Program-made: the position numbers and the translations under genes
Shown: piece by piece, positions 7,598-14,752 of the stretch
Layout of the letters: the number at the start of each line of letters is the position of its first letter
Numbering within the stretch: position 1 is the first letter of the stretch
The notes under the pieces: model-generated
What the model saw: the letters and a program-made list of their open reading frames with translations, nothing else
Databases searched by the model: none
Told to the model about the DNA's origin: nothing
Assembly: GCA_019594235.1 (NCBI GenBank)
Contig: JAFDTG010000006.1
Location: 1 to 27,214 of the forward strand
Reading direction: 5' to 3'
Length of the DNA stretch: 27,214 bases
Source of the DNA: Candidatus Saliniplasma halalkaliphilum
Lineage (GTDB): Archaea; Thermoplasmatota; Thermoplasmata; Halarchaeoplasmatales; Halarchaeoplasmataceae

Positions 7598-8413
7598 ATG
7601 AAAAATTACTCAGAAGATGAAGTCAGGGAAAATTTCAAAATATTCTTTGAAGAAGAAGGATTGACATCTGAAATTATAAGGGTAGCTGAGAACTATCCGG
7701 ATGACAGATCCATCGAGATAACATACGGGGATCTGATGGACCATTTCGATGTTGAATTTCCAGAATACATACATGAAAATCCTAGAACTTGTTTGGAACT
7801 TGCCACCGAAGCGATAAACGAAATACTTGGCTCCAGCTATGAGGATACTTCTATAAGATTGAGGATAAAGGATCTACCTGCAGCCCATAACAAAGGTGTC
7901 AGGGAATTGAGGGCAGATGATCTAACCAAATTTATCGGTGTCACAGGATTAGTTAGAAAGGCTACGGAGGTCAGACCTCGTATCACGATCGCAGTTTTCC
8001 AATGTATGAGGTGTGGTGCGAAGATCAAGCAGCACCAGAATATAGGTAAAATAGAAGAGCCTATGGAATGTCAGAGTTGTGGAAAGTCAGCGAACAAGAC
8101 AAGTTTCAAACTTATTTTAGAAGACTCAGAATTCACTGATTACCAAACTTTAGAGATCCAAGAAAGTCCAGAGGACCTTAGAGGTGGAGAGCAGCCCCAG
8201 AGATTGAAAGGTTGGACCAAAGAGGATATGGTCGGAATTGTCTCCCCAGGTGACAGAATAGTGATGAATGGGATATTAGACGGAACTCCGAAAAGTGGAC
8301 CTGGTGGGTCTAAATCTAGAACTTTTAACATTTTCATGAGACTCAACAGTATAGAAGTTCAGGATTACGAATACAAGGATGTAAAACTCTCGGAAGAGGA
8401 TAAAACGAGATAA
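7598..8413 (+). CDS. mcm: MCM helicase, N-terminal part (separate ORF)
   Basis: This 271-residue ORF is the N-terminal half of the archaeal replicative helicase. Residues about 10-95 form the A subdomain. Residues about 100-255 form the OB-fold with its zinc site (C136, C139, C158, C161) and the conserved stretch around EIQESPED-LRGGEQPQ. It ends LSEEDKTR and stops at TAA 8411-8413, whose last A is the first base of the next ORF's ATG. In other archaea both halves are one protein of about 650-700 residues. Reading one extra base in the A-run at 8402-8405 would give SEEDKNEIMETSKDP, which resembles the usual linker, so a recent indel or sequence error is possible. GGAG lies about eight bases before ATG 7598. 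Confidence 0.92.
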   Translation: MKNYSEDEVRENFKIFFEEEGLTSEIIRVAENYPDDRSIEITYGDLMDHFDVEFPEYIHENPRTCLELATEAINEILGSSYEDTSIRLRIKDLPAAHNKGVRELRADDLTKFIGVTGLVRKATEVRPRITIAVFQCMRCGAKIKQHQNIGKIEEPMECQSCGKSANKTSFKLILEDSEFTDYQTLEIQESPEDLRGGEQPQRLKGWTKEDMVGIVSPGDRIVMNGILDGTPKSGPGGSKSRTFNIFMRLNSIEVQDYEYKDVKLSEEDKTR

Positions 8414-9669
8414 TGGAAACATCCAAAGACCCACGGCTGTTCTCAAAAATGGTTAACTCTATAGCTCCAAGTATCCAAGGTATGAAGATGATAAAAACGG
8501 GACTCGCTCTTCAATTATTCAGCGGTGTTAAAAAGAAAACCCCTGATGGTAGCAATGTAAGAGGAGATATTCACATACTTCTTGTTGGTGACCCAGGCAC
8601 TGCTAAATCTCAGCTATTGAGATATATATCTGATCTGACACCCAGGGGTATGTATGCATCAGGGAAAGGGACCACAGGAGCGGGTCTCACTGCAGCAGCG
8701 GTCAGAGAGGAAGTCATGGGCGAGAGCCAGTGGATCCTTGAAGCTGGAACCCTCGTGTTAGCTGATAATGGTATCGCCGCTGTTGACGAGTTGGATAAGA
8801 TGCGTGACGAAGATAGGAGTGCCATGCACGAGGCCATGGAACAGCAGAGTATATCCGTAGCAAAGGCGGGTATCAACGCTCGATTGAATTCGAGATGTGC
8901 GGTATTAGGTGCAGCAAATCCAGAATATGGGAGATTCGAAAAGCATGAAAATATCTCCCAGCAGATCAAACTACCTCCTCCTTTGATATCTAGATTTGAT
9001 CTCATCTTTGCTATCATGGATAAACCCGATCAGGAGAAGGACAGAGATATAGCACAGCATATCTTGGAACTGCACCAGGTAGGTGAGAAGATGATCAATG
9101 ACGATACCTATGAACCGGAAAAACGTTTTGTCCCACCATTCGAGAAGGAATTTTTAAAGAAATATGTGTCCTATGCCAAAACTGTAAATCCCATAATGAC
9201 AGATGAATCTAGGGACAGACTGGAAAAATTTTACCTTGATATAAGGGCGGGAGGAGGAAGTGAAGACTCGATACCAATAACTGCTAGACAATTGGAATCA
9301 CTTGTTAGATTATCTGAAGCTAGTGCAAGGGCACATCTTAGAAGGATGGTCACAAAAGAAGACGCCAAAAGAGCGATCAATGTCACAAGATACTTCCTGA
9401 ACGAGGTCGCTTCTACTTCAGAAGGAGGCTTAGACATCGATTTCGTTGCTTCTGAAGTGTCATCGAGCGAAAGGACTATAATGCATGACATACGAGATGT
9501 AATCAAAGAGCTTCAACAACTCCATGAAGGTGGTGCCCCTGAAGATGAAATTATTGAGCGTGGAGAAAAAGCTGGAATATCTCCTGATAATATCAGGAAA
9601 GAACTTGAGAAGATGAGAAGGAACGGACAGATTTACTCACCTTCTCCAGGAAAATACCGATTCAGTTGA
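8413..9669 (+). CDS. mcm: MCM helicase, AAA+ and winged-helix part (separate ORF)
   Basis: This 418-residue ORF is the motor half of MCM, which hydrolyses ATP to unwind DNA at the fork. It begins at the SIAPSIQG element that normally follows the linker. It contains Walker A GDPGTAKS (59-66), Walker B AAVDELDKM (122-130), the sensor 1 Asn in AANPEYG (N169) and the arginine finger in SRFDL (R194). The sensor 2 and helical region follow, then a C-terminal winged helix (about 340-418). The ATG overlaps the upstream stop as TAATG, suiting termination-reinitiation and a 1:1 ratio with the N-terminal piece. No good Shine-Dalgarno is at the right distance (GGAAGAGG is about 13 bases away). The halves may assemble as a two-chain helicase, or the gene may be frameshifted. 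Confidence 0.92.
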   Translation: METSKDPRLFSKMVNSIAPSIQGMKMIKTGLALQLFSGVKKKTPDGSNVRGDIHILLVGDPGTAKSQLLRYISDLTPRGMYASGKGTTGAGLTAAAVREEVMGESQWILEAGTLVLADNGIAAVDELDKMRDEDRSAMHEAMEQQSISVAKAGINARLNSRCAVLGAANPEYGRFEKHENISQQIKLPPPLISRFDLIFAIMDKPDQEKDRDIAQHILELHQVGEKMINDDTYEPEKRFVPPFEKEFLKKYVSYAKTVNPIMTDESRDRLEKFYLDIRAGGGSEDSIPITARQLESLVRLSEASARAHLRRMVTKEDAKRAINVTRYFLNEVASTSEGGLDIDFVASEVSSSERTIMHDIRDVIKELQQLHEGGAPEDEIIERGEKAGISPDNIRKELEKMRRNGQIYSPSPGKYRFS

Positions 9670-9676
9670 GAAAGAG

Positions 9677-9982
9677 ATGTATAAAATGATGGTAAGTTAT
9701 TGCGTGTATGACCAACAAGGAGAAAAGTTACTTGCAGCCTGTGACAAAAATCTACTAGGTGAAACTTTAGAGAAAGGCGAACTTCATCTCAATGTGAAGG
9801 AATCCTTCTACGGTGGTAACGAAATTGAGTTAGAACGATTAGTAGATCATTTCAAATCGAGTACCATAGCGAACCTTGTAGGCGAAAAAACGGTCAACAA
9901 AGCGATCGATCTAGGATTTGGATATGAAGAAGATATTCTTATGATAGAAGGGGTTCCTCATCTACAGATAGTGAGGATGTAA
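9677..9982 (+). CDS. DUF424 family protein
   Basis: The protein is a 101-residue member of the archaeal DUF424 family. Typical signatures are the ACDKNLLGETLEKGE stretch (about 20-34), SFYGG (about 44-48), STIANLVGEK (about 65-74) and the C-terminal GVPHLQIVRM. The family has no firmly assigned biochemical role, but it is conserved in archaea and is often found next to translation or ribosome-maturation genes. Here it sits between mcm and the NMD3 gene with gaps of 7 and 4 bases, so the four genes from 7598 to 11033 are probably one operon. A link to ribosome biogenesis or translation is inferred from this context only. Confidence 0.85.
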   Translation: MYKMMVSYCVYDQQGEKLLAACDKNLLGETLEKGELHLNVKESFYGGNEIELERLVDHFKSSTIANLVGEKTVNKAIDLGFGYEEDILMIEGVPHLQIVRM

Positions 9983-9986
9983 TTTC

Positions 9987-11033
9987 ATGTTCTGCGTAGA
10001 ATGTGGAGCTGAGCCAGAAGATTTATACGATGGATTATGCAGAGACTGTTTCATCGAATCCAAGATGAAAGTCAAAGTAGATAGTCCTATCAAGATCGAT
10101 ATATGTCCAGTGTGCGGCAGTGTAAGAAAAAAGAATAATTGGATAGAAAACCCGGATTTAGAAGCTATAATGTTGGATAAGATCGATGATGCTATATCGA
10201 TCCCTTATGAAGCGGAAAGGTACGGTTTTAATGTTGAATTTGAAGAAGAAGACCCTTATAACATAGTGGCAAACATATCGGTGAAGCTCGAAAGGGAAGA
10301 AATAGTTGCTGAACATGAAATATCAGTTAAGATAATACTAAAGAAGGTTCAATGTGAAATCTGCAGTAAGATCCACGGTAATTATTACGAGGCGATACTT
10401 CAAGTCAGACCCACAAAAAAAGAGATGACTGAGGAACAGAAAGAGTTAGTTATCAAAAAAGTGAAAAAAAGGATAGAGGTCAAGGAAGGAGAGAAAAGGA
10501 ATATATTTTTGACTTCCCAAGAAGAAATTCACGGTGGGATAGATTTTTATCTCAGCGATACCGGGGTCACAAAAAATTTAGCCCGGGAGATATCGAATGC
10601 AGTGGGAGGTAGTGTAAAAAGTTCTGCCAAACTAGCCGGTAGAGAGGATGGTCAAGATATCTACAGGATGACATATTTAGTTAGAATACCTCCCTACGAA
10701 TCAGGTGATTTTATCGAGGTCGAAGGTAGTATCTACAGAGTCAAGAAGCTGAAAGGAGGTACGGGAAAAGTCATTCTAAAAGATATAAAAACCGGAAAAA
10801 AAGTCAGAATGGATGACAAGGAGTTAGAAAATGCTGAAGTTTTGGGTGGTGACGAATTGATAAATAAATCCGTAGTGGTTTCAGAAAGTGAGAAAGAAAT
10901 GAAACTTCTAGATCCTGAAAATTTCGATACAGTAACGGTCCTTAAACCTGAGGGGTTTGAAACAGAAGATAAAGAAGTCGATGTTATCAAGGTCAAACGG
11001 TATCTGTATATTATTGAAGAAGAAAGTAAGTAA
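9987..11033 (+). CDS. nmd3: NMD3 family ribosomal large-subunit factor
   Basis: This 348-residue protein is the archaeal form of NMD3. In eukaryotes NMD3 binds the 60S subunit and adapts it for nuclear export; in archaea a role in late 50S maturation is presumed. The N-terminal treble of zinc-binding pairs is clear: C3-x2-C6 and C17-x2-C20, then CPVCGS, then CEICSK at about 125. An eIF5A-like/OB-type beta domain follows (about 230-300, including GDFIEVEGSIYRVKKLKGG). The ATG lies four bases after the DUF424 stop and GAGGATG upstream provides a ribosome-binding site. The eukaryotic C-terminal export signals are absent, as expected. Confidence 0.92.
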   Translation: MFCVECGAEPEDLYDGLCRDCFIESKMKVKVDSPIKIDICPVCGSVRKKNNWIENPDLEAIMLDKIDDAISIPYEAERYGFNVEFEEEDPYNIVANISVKLEREEIVAEHEISVKIILKKVQCEICSKIHGNYYEAILQVRPTKKEMTEEQKELVIKKVKKRIEVKEGEKRNIFLTSQEEIHGGIDFYLSDTGVTKNLAREISNAVGGSVKSSAKLAGREDGQDIYRMTYLVRIPPYESGDFIEVEGSIYRVKKLKGGTGKVILKDIKTGKKVRMDDKELENAEVLGGDELINKSVVVSESEKEMKLLDPENFDTVTVLKPEGFETEDKEVDVIKVKRYLYIIEEESK

Positions 11034-11071
11034 ATTTTATAGTTTAGCACCCTTTTCTTATCTTGGTTTCT

Positions 11072-12088
11072 ATGTCAAACGAAGATGAAAAATTGATTTA
11101 CACAACATGGTTCGGGGTTTTCGTAATCGAGGGAGATGATGTAACAGATAAAATCCTTTTTGATAAAGATCCAGAGATCATAGCCAAAAAAAGATTCAAG
11201 GTCAACAAAGGTGAAATTTTAGCTGAAGAAGAGGAACTTGCTCATAAATACAAATCACTTATAGTCTCTGAGAAAAGATTATCAAAATTCGGTGAAGTTG
11301 AATCTTCGGATGTATCTTTTATATCATCTGAAGATTACTCTTATCCTCAGGAATTGCTACAAGAGGCATTGACGGTCCTAGGAAGTTTAGAGTTGAGAGA
11401 GTCTTTAGATCAAGGGGAACATCTAGCAAAAGCAGTGAAAACTATACAGGACCTGAACGAGACAACAAATCTACTTATGGAAAGGTTGAGGGATTGGTAT
11501 TCGATACATTATCCAGAACTACAAGAGACAGTTGATGATGAAGATTATATAAGACTTATAACGAATCACGGCAGCAGAGAGGGTATTCAAGAGAAAACTG
11601 GTATGGTAGATCAATCAGTTGGAAGTGATATTTCTGATACTGAAAAGAATATGTACCAAAGATTTGCAGGGATAATATTAGAGAAGAGAAAATTCAGGGG
11701 GGAGCTTTGGAGTTATGTTGAGGATTTGATGAAAGAACGAGCACCTACTTTAACTGAACTAACTGGGGTGAAGCTTGGGTCGGAATTGATAGCCCAGGCG
11801 GGTTCATTAGAGAAGTTAGCCAAGATGCCTTCAAGTACTATTCAAGTGCTAGGGGCTGAAAAGGCTTTGTTCAGTCATCTCAGTAAAGGGACTAAACCAC
11901 CTAAACACGGCCTTATATTACAACATCCGTTCGTTCATAAAACGGATCTAGAACTTAGAGGAAAGATATCTAGATTGTTCGCTAACAAGATTGCAATAGG
12001 TGCTAGAATAGATTACTTCGGGAATAGGGATAAAGGGCTTGAGTTAAGAAAAGAGTTAGAAAAGAAGATAAAGAAAATAAGAGGTTGA
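11072..12088 (+). CDS. nop5: Nop5 (Nop56/58) C/D-box RNP scaffold protein
   Basis: Nop5 bridges L7Ae-bound C/D guide RNAs and fibrillarin in the particle that 2'-O-methylates rRNA and tRNA. The 338-residue protein has an N-terminal fibrillarin-binding domain, a central coiled coil (about 115-230) and the Nop domain. The signature is VLGAEKALFSHL, then GTKPPKHG-LI and RLFANKIAIGARIDYF. ATG 11072 is chosen over TTG 11063; ATTTTATA at 11034-11041 is spaced for a near-leaderless start there. Most archaea place fibrillarin (flpA) right after nop5, but here the gene ends against a convergent LSm gene and no fibrillarin gene is in the window. Confidence 0.93.
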   Translation: MSNEDEKLIYTTWFGVFVIEGDDVTDKILFDKDPEIIAKKRFKVNKGEILAEEEELAHKYKSLIVSEKRLSKFGEVESSDVSFISSEDYSYPQELLQEALTVLGSLELRESLDQGEHLAKAVKTIQDLNETTNLLMERLRDWYSIHYPELQETVDDEDYIRLITNHGSREGIQEKTGMVDQSVGSDISDTEKNMYQRFAGIILEKRKFRGELWSYVEDLMKERAPTLTELTGVKLGSELIAQAGSLEKLAKMPSSTIQVLGAEKALFSHLSKGTKPPKHGLILQHPFVHKTDLELRGKISRLFANKIAIGARIDYFGNRDKGLELRKELEKKIKKIRG

Positions 12089-12097
12089 TATTCCAAT

Positions 12098-12535
12098 TCA
12101 ACCTTTTCTTATCCTTCCCTCGGGTATATCCATACCTGCGGATATATTCGGTGTAGAATGGTCGTCTTTGTAAATAGGCCCCGTCCTATATTTTTGGGTC
12201 ATAGCTGGCTTCTCCTCCAGTAATTTCCAAGGCCATATCCTTGAAACGTGATCGACTCTTATATAGACCTCTTCAAGATGTACTGCAGTCCAGTCGATGA
12301 ATCCGTATCTTTCATCTTTTGACTCAACTTTTTCTTTAAAGTCTGAATCGGTATCCTCACTAACCTCCTCCCAGTTGATCTCACTAGAAGAACCTTGATA
12401 AACTTCAGTCAAGACCAAAGTGTTTTTATCAAACTCTTTCAGAGTACCTATAAAAGAGAGTCCATCGTCCATAACCACAACCAAACTCCCACCAATTAAT
12501 TTTTTGAGTTTCTTCTCTAACATTGAATCTATCAT
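12098..12535 (-). CDS. Sm-like (LSm) domain protein
   Basis: This is a 145-residue protein with an N-terminal LSm fold. The Sm1 motif spans about 13-45 (GGSLVVVMDDGLSFIG, then LKEFDKNTLVLTEV). The Sm2-like segment VYIRVDHVSRI is near 90-100, after an unusual acidic insertion of about 30 residues. A C-terminal extension is rich in charged residues. LSm proteins form rings that bind U-rich RNA. The usual Sm2 glycine (IRG) is replaced by Val, so RNA binding may differ. ATG 12535 is preceded by GAGGTG at a seven-base spacing, which favours it over the longer frame starting upstream. The gene follows the PIN-like gene by 49 bases and may be co-transcribed with it. Confidence 0.8.
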   Translation of the reverse strand: MIDSMLEKKLKKLIGGSLVVVMDDGLSFIGTLKEFDKNTLVLTEVYQGSSSEINWEEVSEDTDSDFKEKVESKDERYGFIDWTAVHLEEVYIRVDHVSRIWPWKLLEEKPAMTQKYRTGPIYKDDHSTPNISAGMDIPEGRIRKG

Positions 12536-12584
12536 ATTCGGGCACCTCAATAAAATATATGGGTTTGCAGTTATTAAAACTTTT

Positions 12585-13058
12585 TCATCTTTGATTTTTA
12601 TCAACGACGGATTCAACAGTATTAAGTATCGATTCCAGTTTCCCTTCTAGAATATTGACACGACATTTTAATTCTGAGTTCTCTTTTTTTAACTCTTCGA
12701 ATCTTTTCCTGAGCAGAGAATTTGGACCTGGGGATATATGTTCATTCATTTTAGAAACGTTTTCTACATCTGAGATATCGTAATTTTTTAGATAATATTT
12801 GAGTTTGATCTGTACTTCAACGATATTATTCGTCTGTATATCGTAATAAACACTTTTCTTTCCTATATTCAAAAGATTTTTGTGGAGTTCAAGATCCCTA
12901 GTCACCATTATATCGTCTTCTTCCATCTTGTCAACTAGTTTTAGATCTAGTATTCCTTTGTATTCATCATCTACGTCAATAATATCTGCGTGGTTTTGCG
13001 TCTCTGTTATCTCTTCTTTGATATCGCTAGGGAGGTTCTCGTCAAGTATTATACGCAT
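12585..13058 (-). CDS. PIN-like (DUF5615-type) protein with C-terminal coiled coil
   Basis: This 157-residue protein begins MRIILDENLP, the start typical of the DUF5615/Mut7-C-like PIN-fold proteins. A second acidic motif, IMVTRDLELHKN, is at about 50-61. Together D6, E7 and D55 could form a metal site as in PIN nucleases. The middle (about 70-105) is less recognisable. Residues about 115-148 form a heptad-rich coiled coil (RKRFEELKKENSELK), an unusual addition that suggests oligomerisation. ATG 13058 is favoured because GATATAATTA at 13080-13089 is spaced for a leaderless start. No antitoxin-like gene is adjacent; the LSm gene lies downstream, so RNA processing is a possible but unproven role. 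Confidence 0.7.
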   Translation of the reverse strand: MRIILDENLPSDIKEEITETQNHADIIDVDDEYKGILDLKLVDKMEEDDIMVTRDLELHKNLLNIGKKSVYYDIQTNNIVEVQIKLKYYLKNYDISDVENVSKMNEHISPGPNSLLRKRFEELKKENSELKCRVNILEGKLESILNTVESVVDKNQR

Positions 13059-13117
13059 AATCAGCAATTTAAAGAGTGAGTAATTATATCTTTCCATAAG
13101 GATGTTCTAATAGAAAG

Positions 13118-13128
13118 ATTTTTATTGG
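13118..13128 (+). promoter_or_regulatory. TATA-like promoter of ferredoxin 1
   Basis: ATTTTTATTGG lies about 32 bases before ATG 13156. The same spacing is seen at the second ferredoxin. Both genes also share GTGATAAT immediately before their ATG, so the promoter and leader were duplicated with the gene. Confidence 0.45.
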
Positions 13129-13155
13129 TAAAAACTCATTTCACACTGTGATAAT

Positions 13156-13323
13156 ATGGTAGTTAAAATCGATGAGGATGCCTGTATAGCCTGTGGGTTG
13201 TGTGAAGAAGCATGTCCTGTAGATGCTCTTACGGTAGAAGATGTGGCCAAAGTAGATGCTGATAAGTGCGAGGACATAGGAGATTGCGTGGAAGTCTGTC
13301 CTGTAGATGCACTTTCTTTATAA
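13156..13323 (+). CDS. Small ferredoxin lacking one cluster cysteine
   Basis: This is a 55-residue bacterial-type dicluster ferredoxin, carrying electrons in the cytosol. The first motif is complete: C10-x2-C13-x2-C16-x3-C20-P. The second reads C39-x2-I42-x2-C45-x3-C49-P, so Ile replaces the second cysteine (CEDIGDC). In ferredoxins, losing that cysteine usually yields a [3Fe-4S] cluster, making this a likely 7Fe protein with changed redox potential. The gene is a tandem duplicate of the complete ferredoxin at 13374, with a nearly identical start (MVVK-[IV]-DEDACIACG). It has its own TATA-like box. The gap between the stop and the next ATG is 50 bases. Confidence 0.88.
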   Translation: MVVKIDEDACIACGLCEEACPVDALTVEDVAKVDADKCEDIGDCVEVCPVDALSL

Positions 13324-13336
13324 AAATCAGTAAAAC

Positions 13337-13348
13337 TTTTATATACTA
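13337..13348 (+). promoter_or_regulatory. TATA-like promoter of ferredoxin 2
   Basis: TTTTATATACTA is centred about 32 bases before ATG 13374. It is a stronger box A than that of ferredoxin 1, suggesting separate and perhaps higher transcription of the second copy. Confidence 0.55.
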
Positions 13349-13373
13349 CACGCCTCACATCCGTCGTGATAAT

Positions 13374-13541
13374 ATGGTAGTAAAAGTAGATGAAGATGCG
13401 TGTATAGCATGCGGCCAATGTGAACCCGAATGTCCAGTGGAAGCCATAACAGTTGAAGAAGTGGCCATCATAGATGAGGATACCTGCATTGATTGTGGTA
13501 ACTGCATCGATGTGTGTCCGGTTGATGCTTTAAGCCTGTAA
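13374..13541 (+). CDS. 2[4Fe-4S] ferredoxin
   Basis: This 55-residue ferredoxin carries electrons between cytosolic oxidoreductases. Both cluster motifs are complete: C10-x2-C13-x2-C16-x3-C20-P and C39-x2-C42-x2-C45-x3-C49-P. The pseudo-twofold repeat seen in Clostridium-type ferredoxins is plain (ECPVEAI and VCPVDAL). It starts at the ATG in GATAATATGG, exactly as its upstream twin does. An alternative longer frame starting at 13266 runs through the coding region of ferredoxin 1 and is not credible. The partner enzyme is not in the window. Confidence 0.93.
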   Translation: MVVKVDEDACIACGQCEPECPVEAITVEEVAIIDEDTCIDCGNCIDVCPVDALSL

Positions 13542-13584
13542 AAACTTTTCACGGGCCTTCAAAGGTCCATCTTAATTTTTCTGT

Positions 13585-14028
13585 TTATTCAATTTTTTCT
13601 ATGATGATATTGCTTTCTTCTAACATCTCTTTTGAAAGCTCATCTGGATATCCCTCTTTATAGACCACTCTTTTGATATCTGCATTGATCAATATCTTCA
13701 TGCACAAAACACATGGATGATGGGTACAATACAAAGTCCCATTTTTCACACTAACCCCAAAAACAGCTGCTTGTATTACAGCGTTCTGTTCTGCATGTAC
13801 ACCGCGGCACAGCTCGTGTCTAGTCCCCGATTTAACTTTCATCTTTTCTCTTCTACATCCTACCTCTTCACAGTGGGGTAATTCCTTTGGTGCCCCGTTA
13901 TATCCAGTACTCAAAACTTGTTTGTCTTTTACTATTACTGCACCAACTTTTCTTCGAAGGCAGGTTGAACGAGATGCTGCAAGTTCTGCCATTGCCATGA
14001 AATACTCGTCTACTGTAGGTCTATTCAT
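13585..14028 (-). CDS. dCMP/deoxycytidylate deaminase family protein
   Basis: This 147-residue zinc enzyme deaminates dCMP to dUMP, feeding thymidylate synthesis. The zinc and proton-shuttle motif HAEQN is at H78-E80 and the two further zinc ligands are in PCVLC (C106, C109). An extra cysteine/histidine set (H52, C53, C58, with H71 and C74) resembles the second zinc site of the ComEB/T4 dCMP deaminase branch, which distinguishes it from free cytidine deaminases. ATG 14028 is preceded at 26-35 bases by TTAATTAAAG, suiting a leaderless transcript. TTG 14037 in frame is the alternative. The gene stands alone on the minus strand. Confidence 0.88.
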   Translation of the reverse strand: MNRPTVDEYFMAMAELAASRSTCLRRKVGAVIVKDKQVLSTGYNGAPKELPHCEEVGCRREKMKVKSGTRHELCRGVHAEQNAVIQAAVFGVSVKNGTLYCTHHPCVLCMKILINADIKRVVYKEGYPDELSKEMLEESNIIIEKIE

Positions 14029-14158
14029 CGTTACCAACTAAACTCTTTTACTTTAATTAACTTTCGAATGAAACATAATAGAAGCGAAGTTTTATAAATA
14101 TTGAATATATTCTACAGGACTACTTATAAGATACGAAAAAATTCGAGGAGGGATACGT

Positions 14159-14725
14159 TTGTTTGATATAAAAGTGCAAAATATTGTTGCTTCAGTCACA
14201 CTCGGAAAATCTTTCGATTTAGATGAGATATGCGAAACATTAGAAGGAGCTGAGTACGAGCCAGAGAAATTCAGAGGAGTTATTTATAAACTTAGAAAAC
14301 CGGGTATAAGAACGTCGGTTTTGCTTTTTGGAAGTGGAAAGATGGTCTGTACGGGTGCTAAGATCGAGGATGAGATATATGGAACCGTGGAACACCTTAA
14401 GAAGGTTTTAACAGAAAACGACATCGAAGTACTAGATGAACCAGAAATACAAATTCAAAATATTGTTGCAACAACTGACCTGGGAGGTACTCTAAATCTA
14501 ACTTCGATAGCCATTTCTTTGGGATTAGAAAAGACGGAATACGAACCTGAACAGTTCCCAGGTTTGGTTTACAGGATGAATGATCCGAAACTCGTAATGT
14601 TATTCTTCGGTTCTGGTAAGGTTGTATGCACGGGTGGCAAGAATATAGAAGATATCGAAAAAGGTGTTCAAAAAGTGTATGAGGAACTTACTAAAACTGG
14701 TTTACTTCGTGAGAAAAATAATTAA
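14159..14725 (+). CDS. tbp: TATA-binding protein (TBP)
   Basis: TBP binds box A of archaeal promoters and recruits TFB and RNA polymerase. The 188-residue protein has the two-repeat saddle. IQNIVA or VQNIVA opens each half (about residues 6 and 98), and LLFGSGKMVCTG and LFFGSGKVVCTG close them (about 56 and 147), carrying the DNA-intercalating phenylalanine region. EYEPE-x-F is also repeated. Translation probably starts at TTG 14159: GAGGAGGG ends six bases earlier and no in-frame ATG fits. That strong site on a TTG start may tune expression. A short acidic or basic tail (LLREKNN) ends the protein. The signal peptidase gene follows after 27 bases. Confidence 0.96.
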   Translation: MFDIKVQNIVASVTLGKSFDLDEICETLEGAEYEPEKFRGVIYKLRKPGIRTSVLLFGSGKMVCTGAKIEDEIYGTVEHLKKVLTENDIEVLDEPEIQIQNIVATTDLGGTLNLTSIAISLGLEKTEYEPEQFPGLVYRMNDPKLVMLFFGSGKVVCTGGKNIEDIEKGVQKVYEELTKTGLLREKNN

Positions 14726-14752
14726 TAAAAGTTCAACTTAGTTGGATTTGAC

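Noticed and set aside
8399..8413. Programmed -1 frameshift signal joining the two MCM ORFs
   Set aside because: GAT-AAA-ACG is not a standard slippery heptamer, and shifting the AAA tRNA back would pair it with TAA. A true split or an indel explains it better.
8610..9017. Long minus-strand frame inside the MCM motor gene
   Set aside because: It is antisense to a strongly conserved AAA+ domain, and its composition is what the reverse complement gives.
12536..12616. Longer N-terminus for the LSm protein
   Set aside because: It would overlap the PIN-like gene, while ATG 12535 has GAGGTG at proper spacing and begins right before the LSm fold.
13266..13373. Longer start for ferredoxin 2 through the end of ferredoxin 1
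   Set aside because: The extension reads through ferredoxin 1 coding DNA in another frame, and a TATA-like box and the duplicated GTGATAATATGG start favour 13374.
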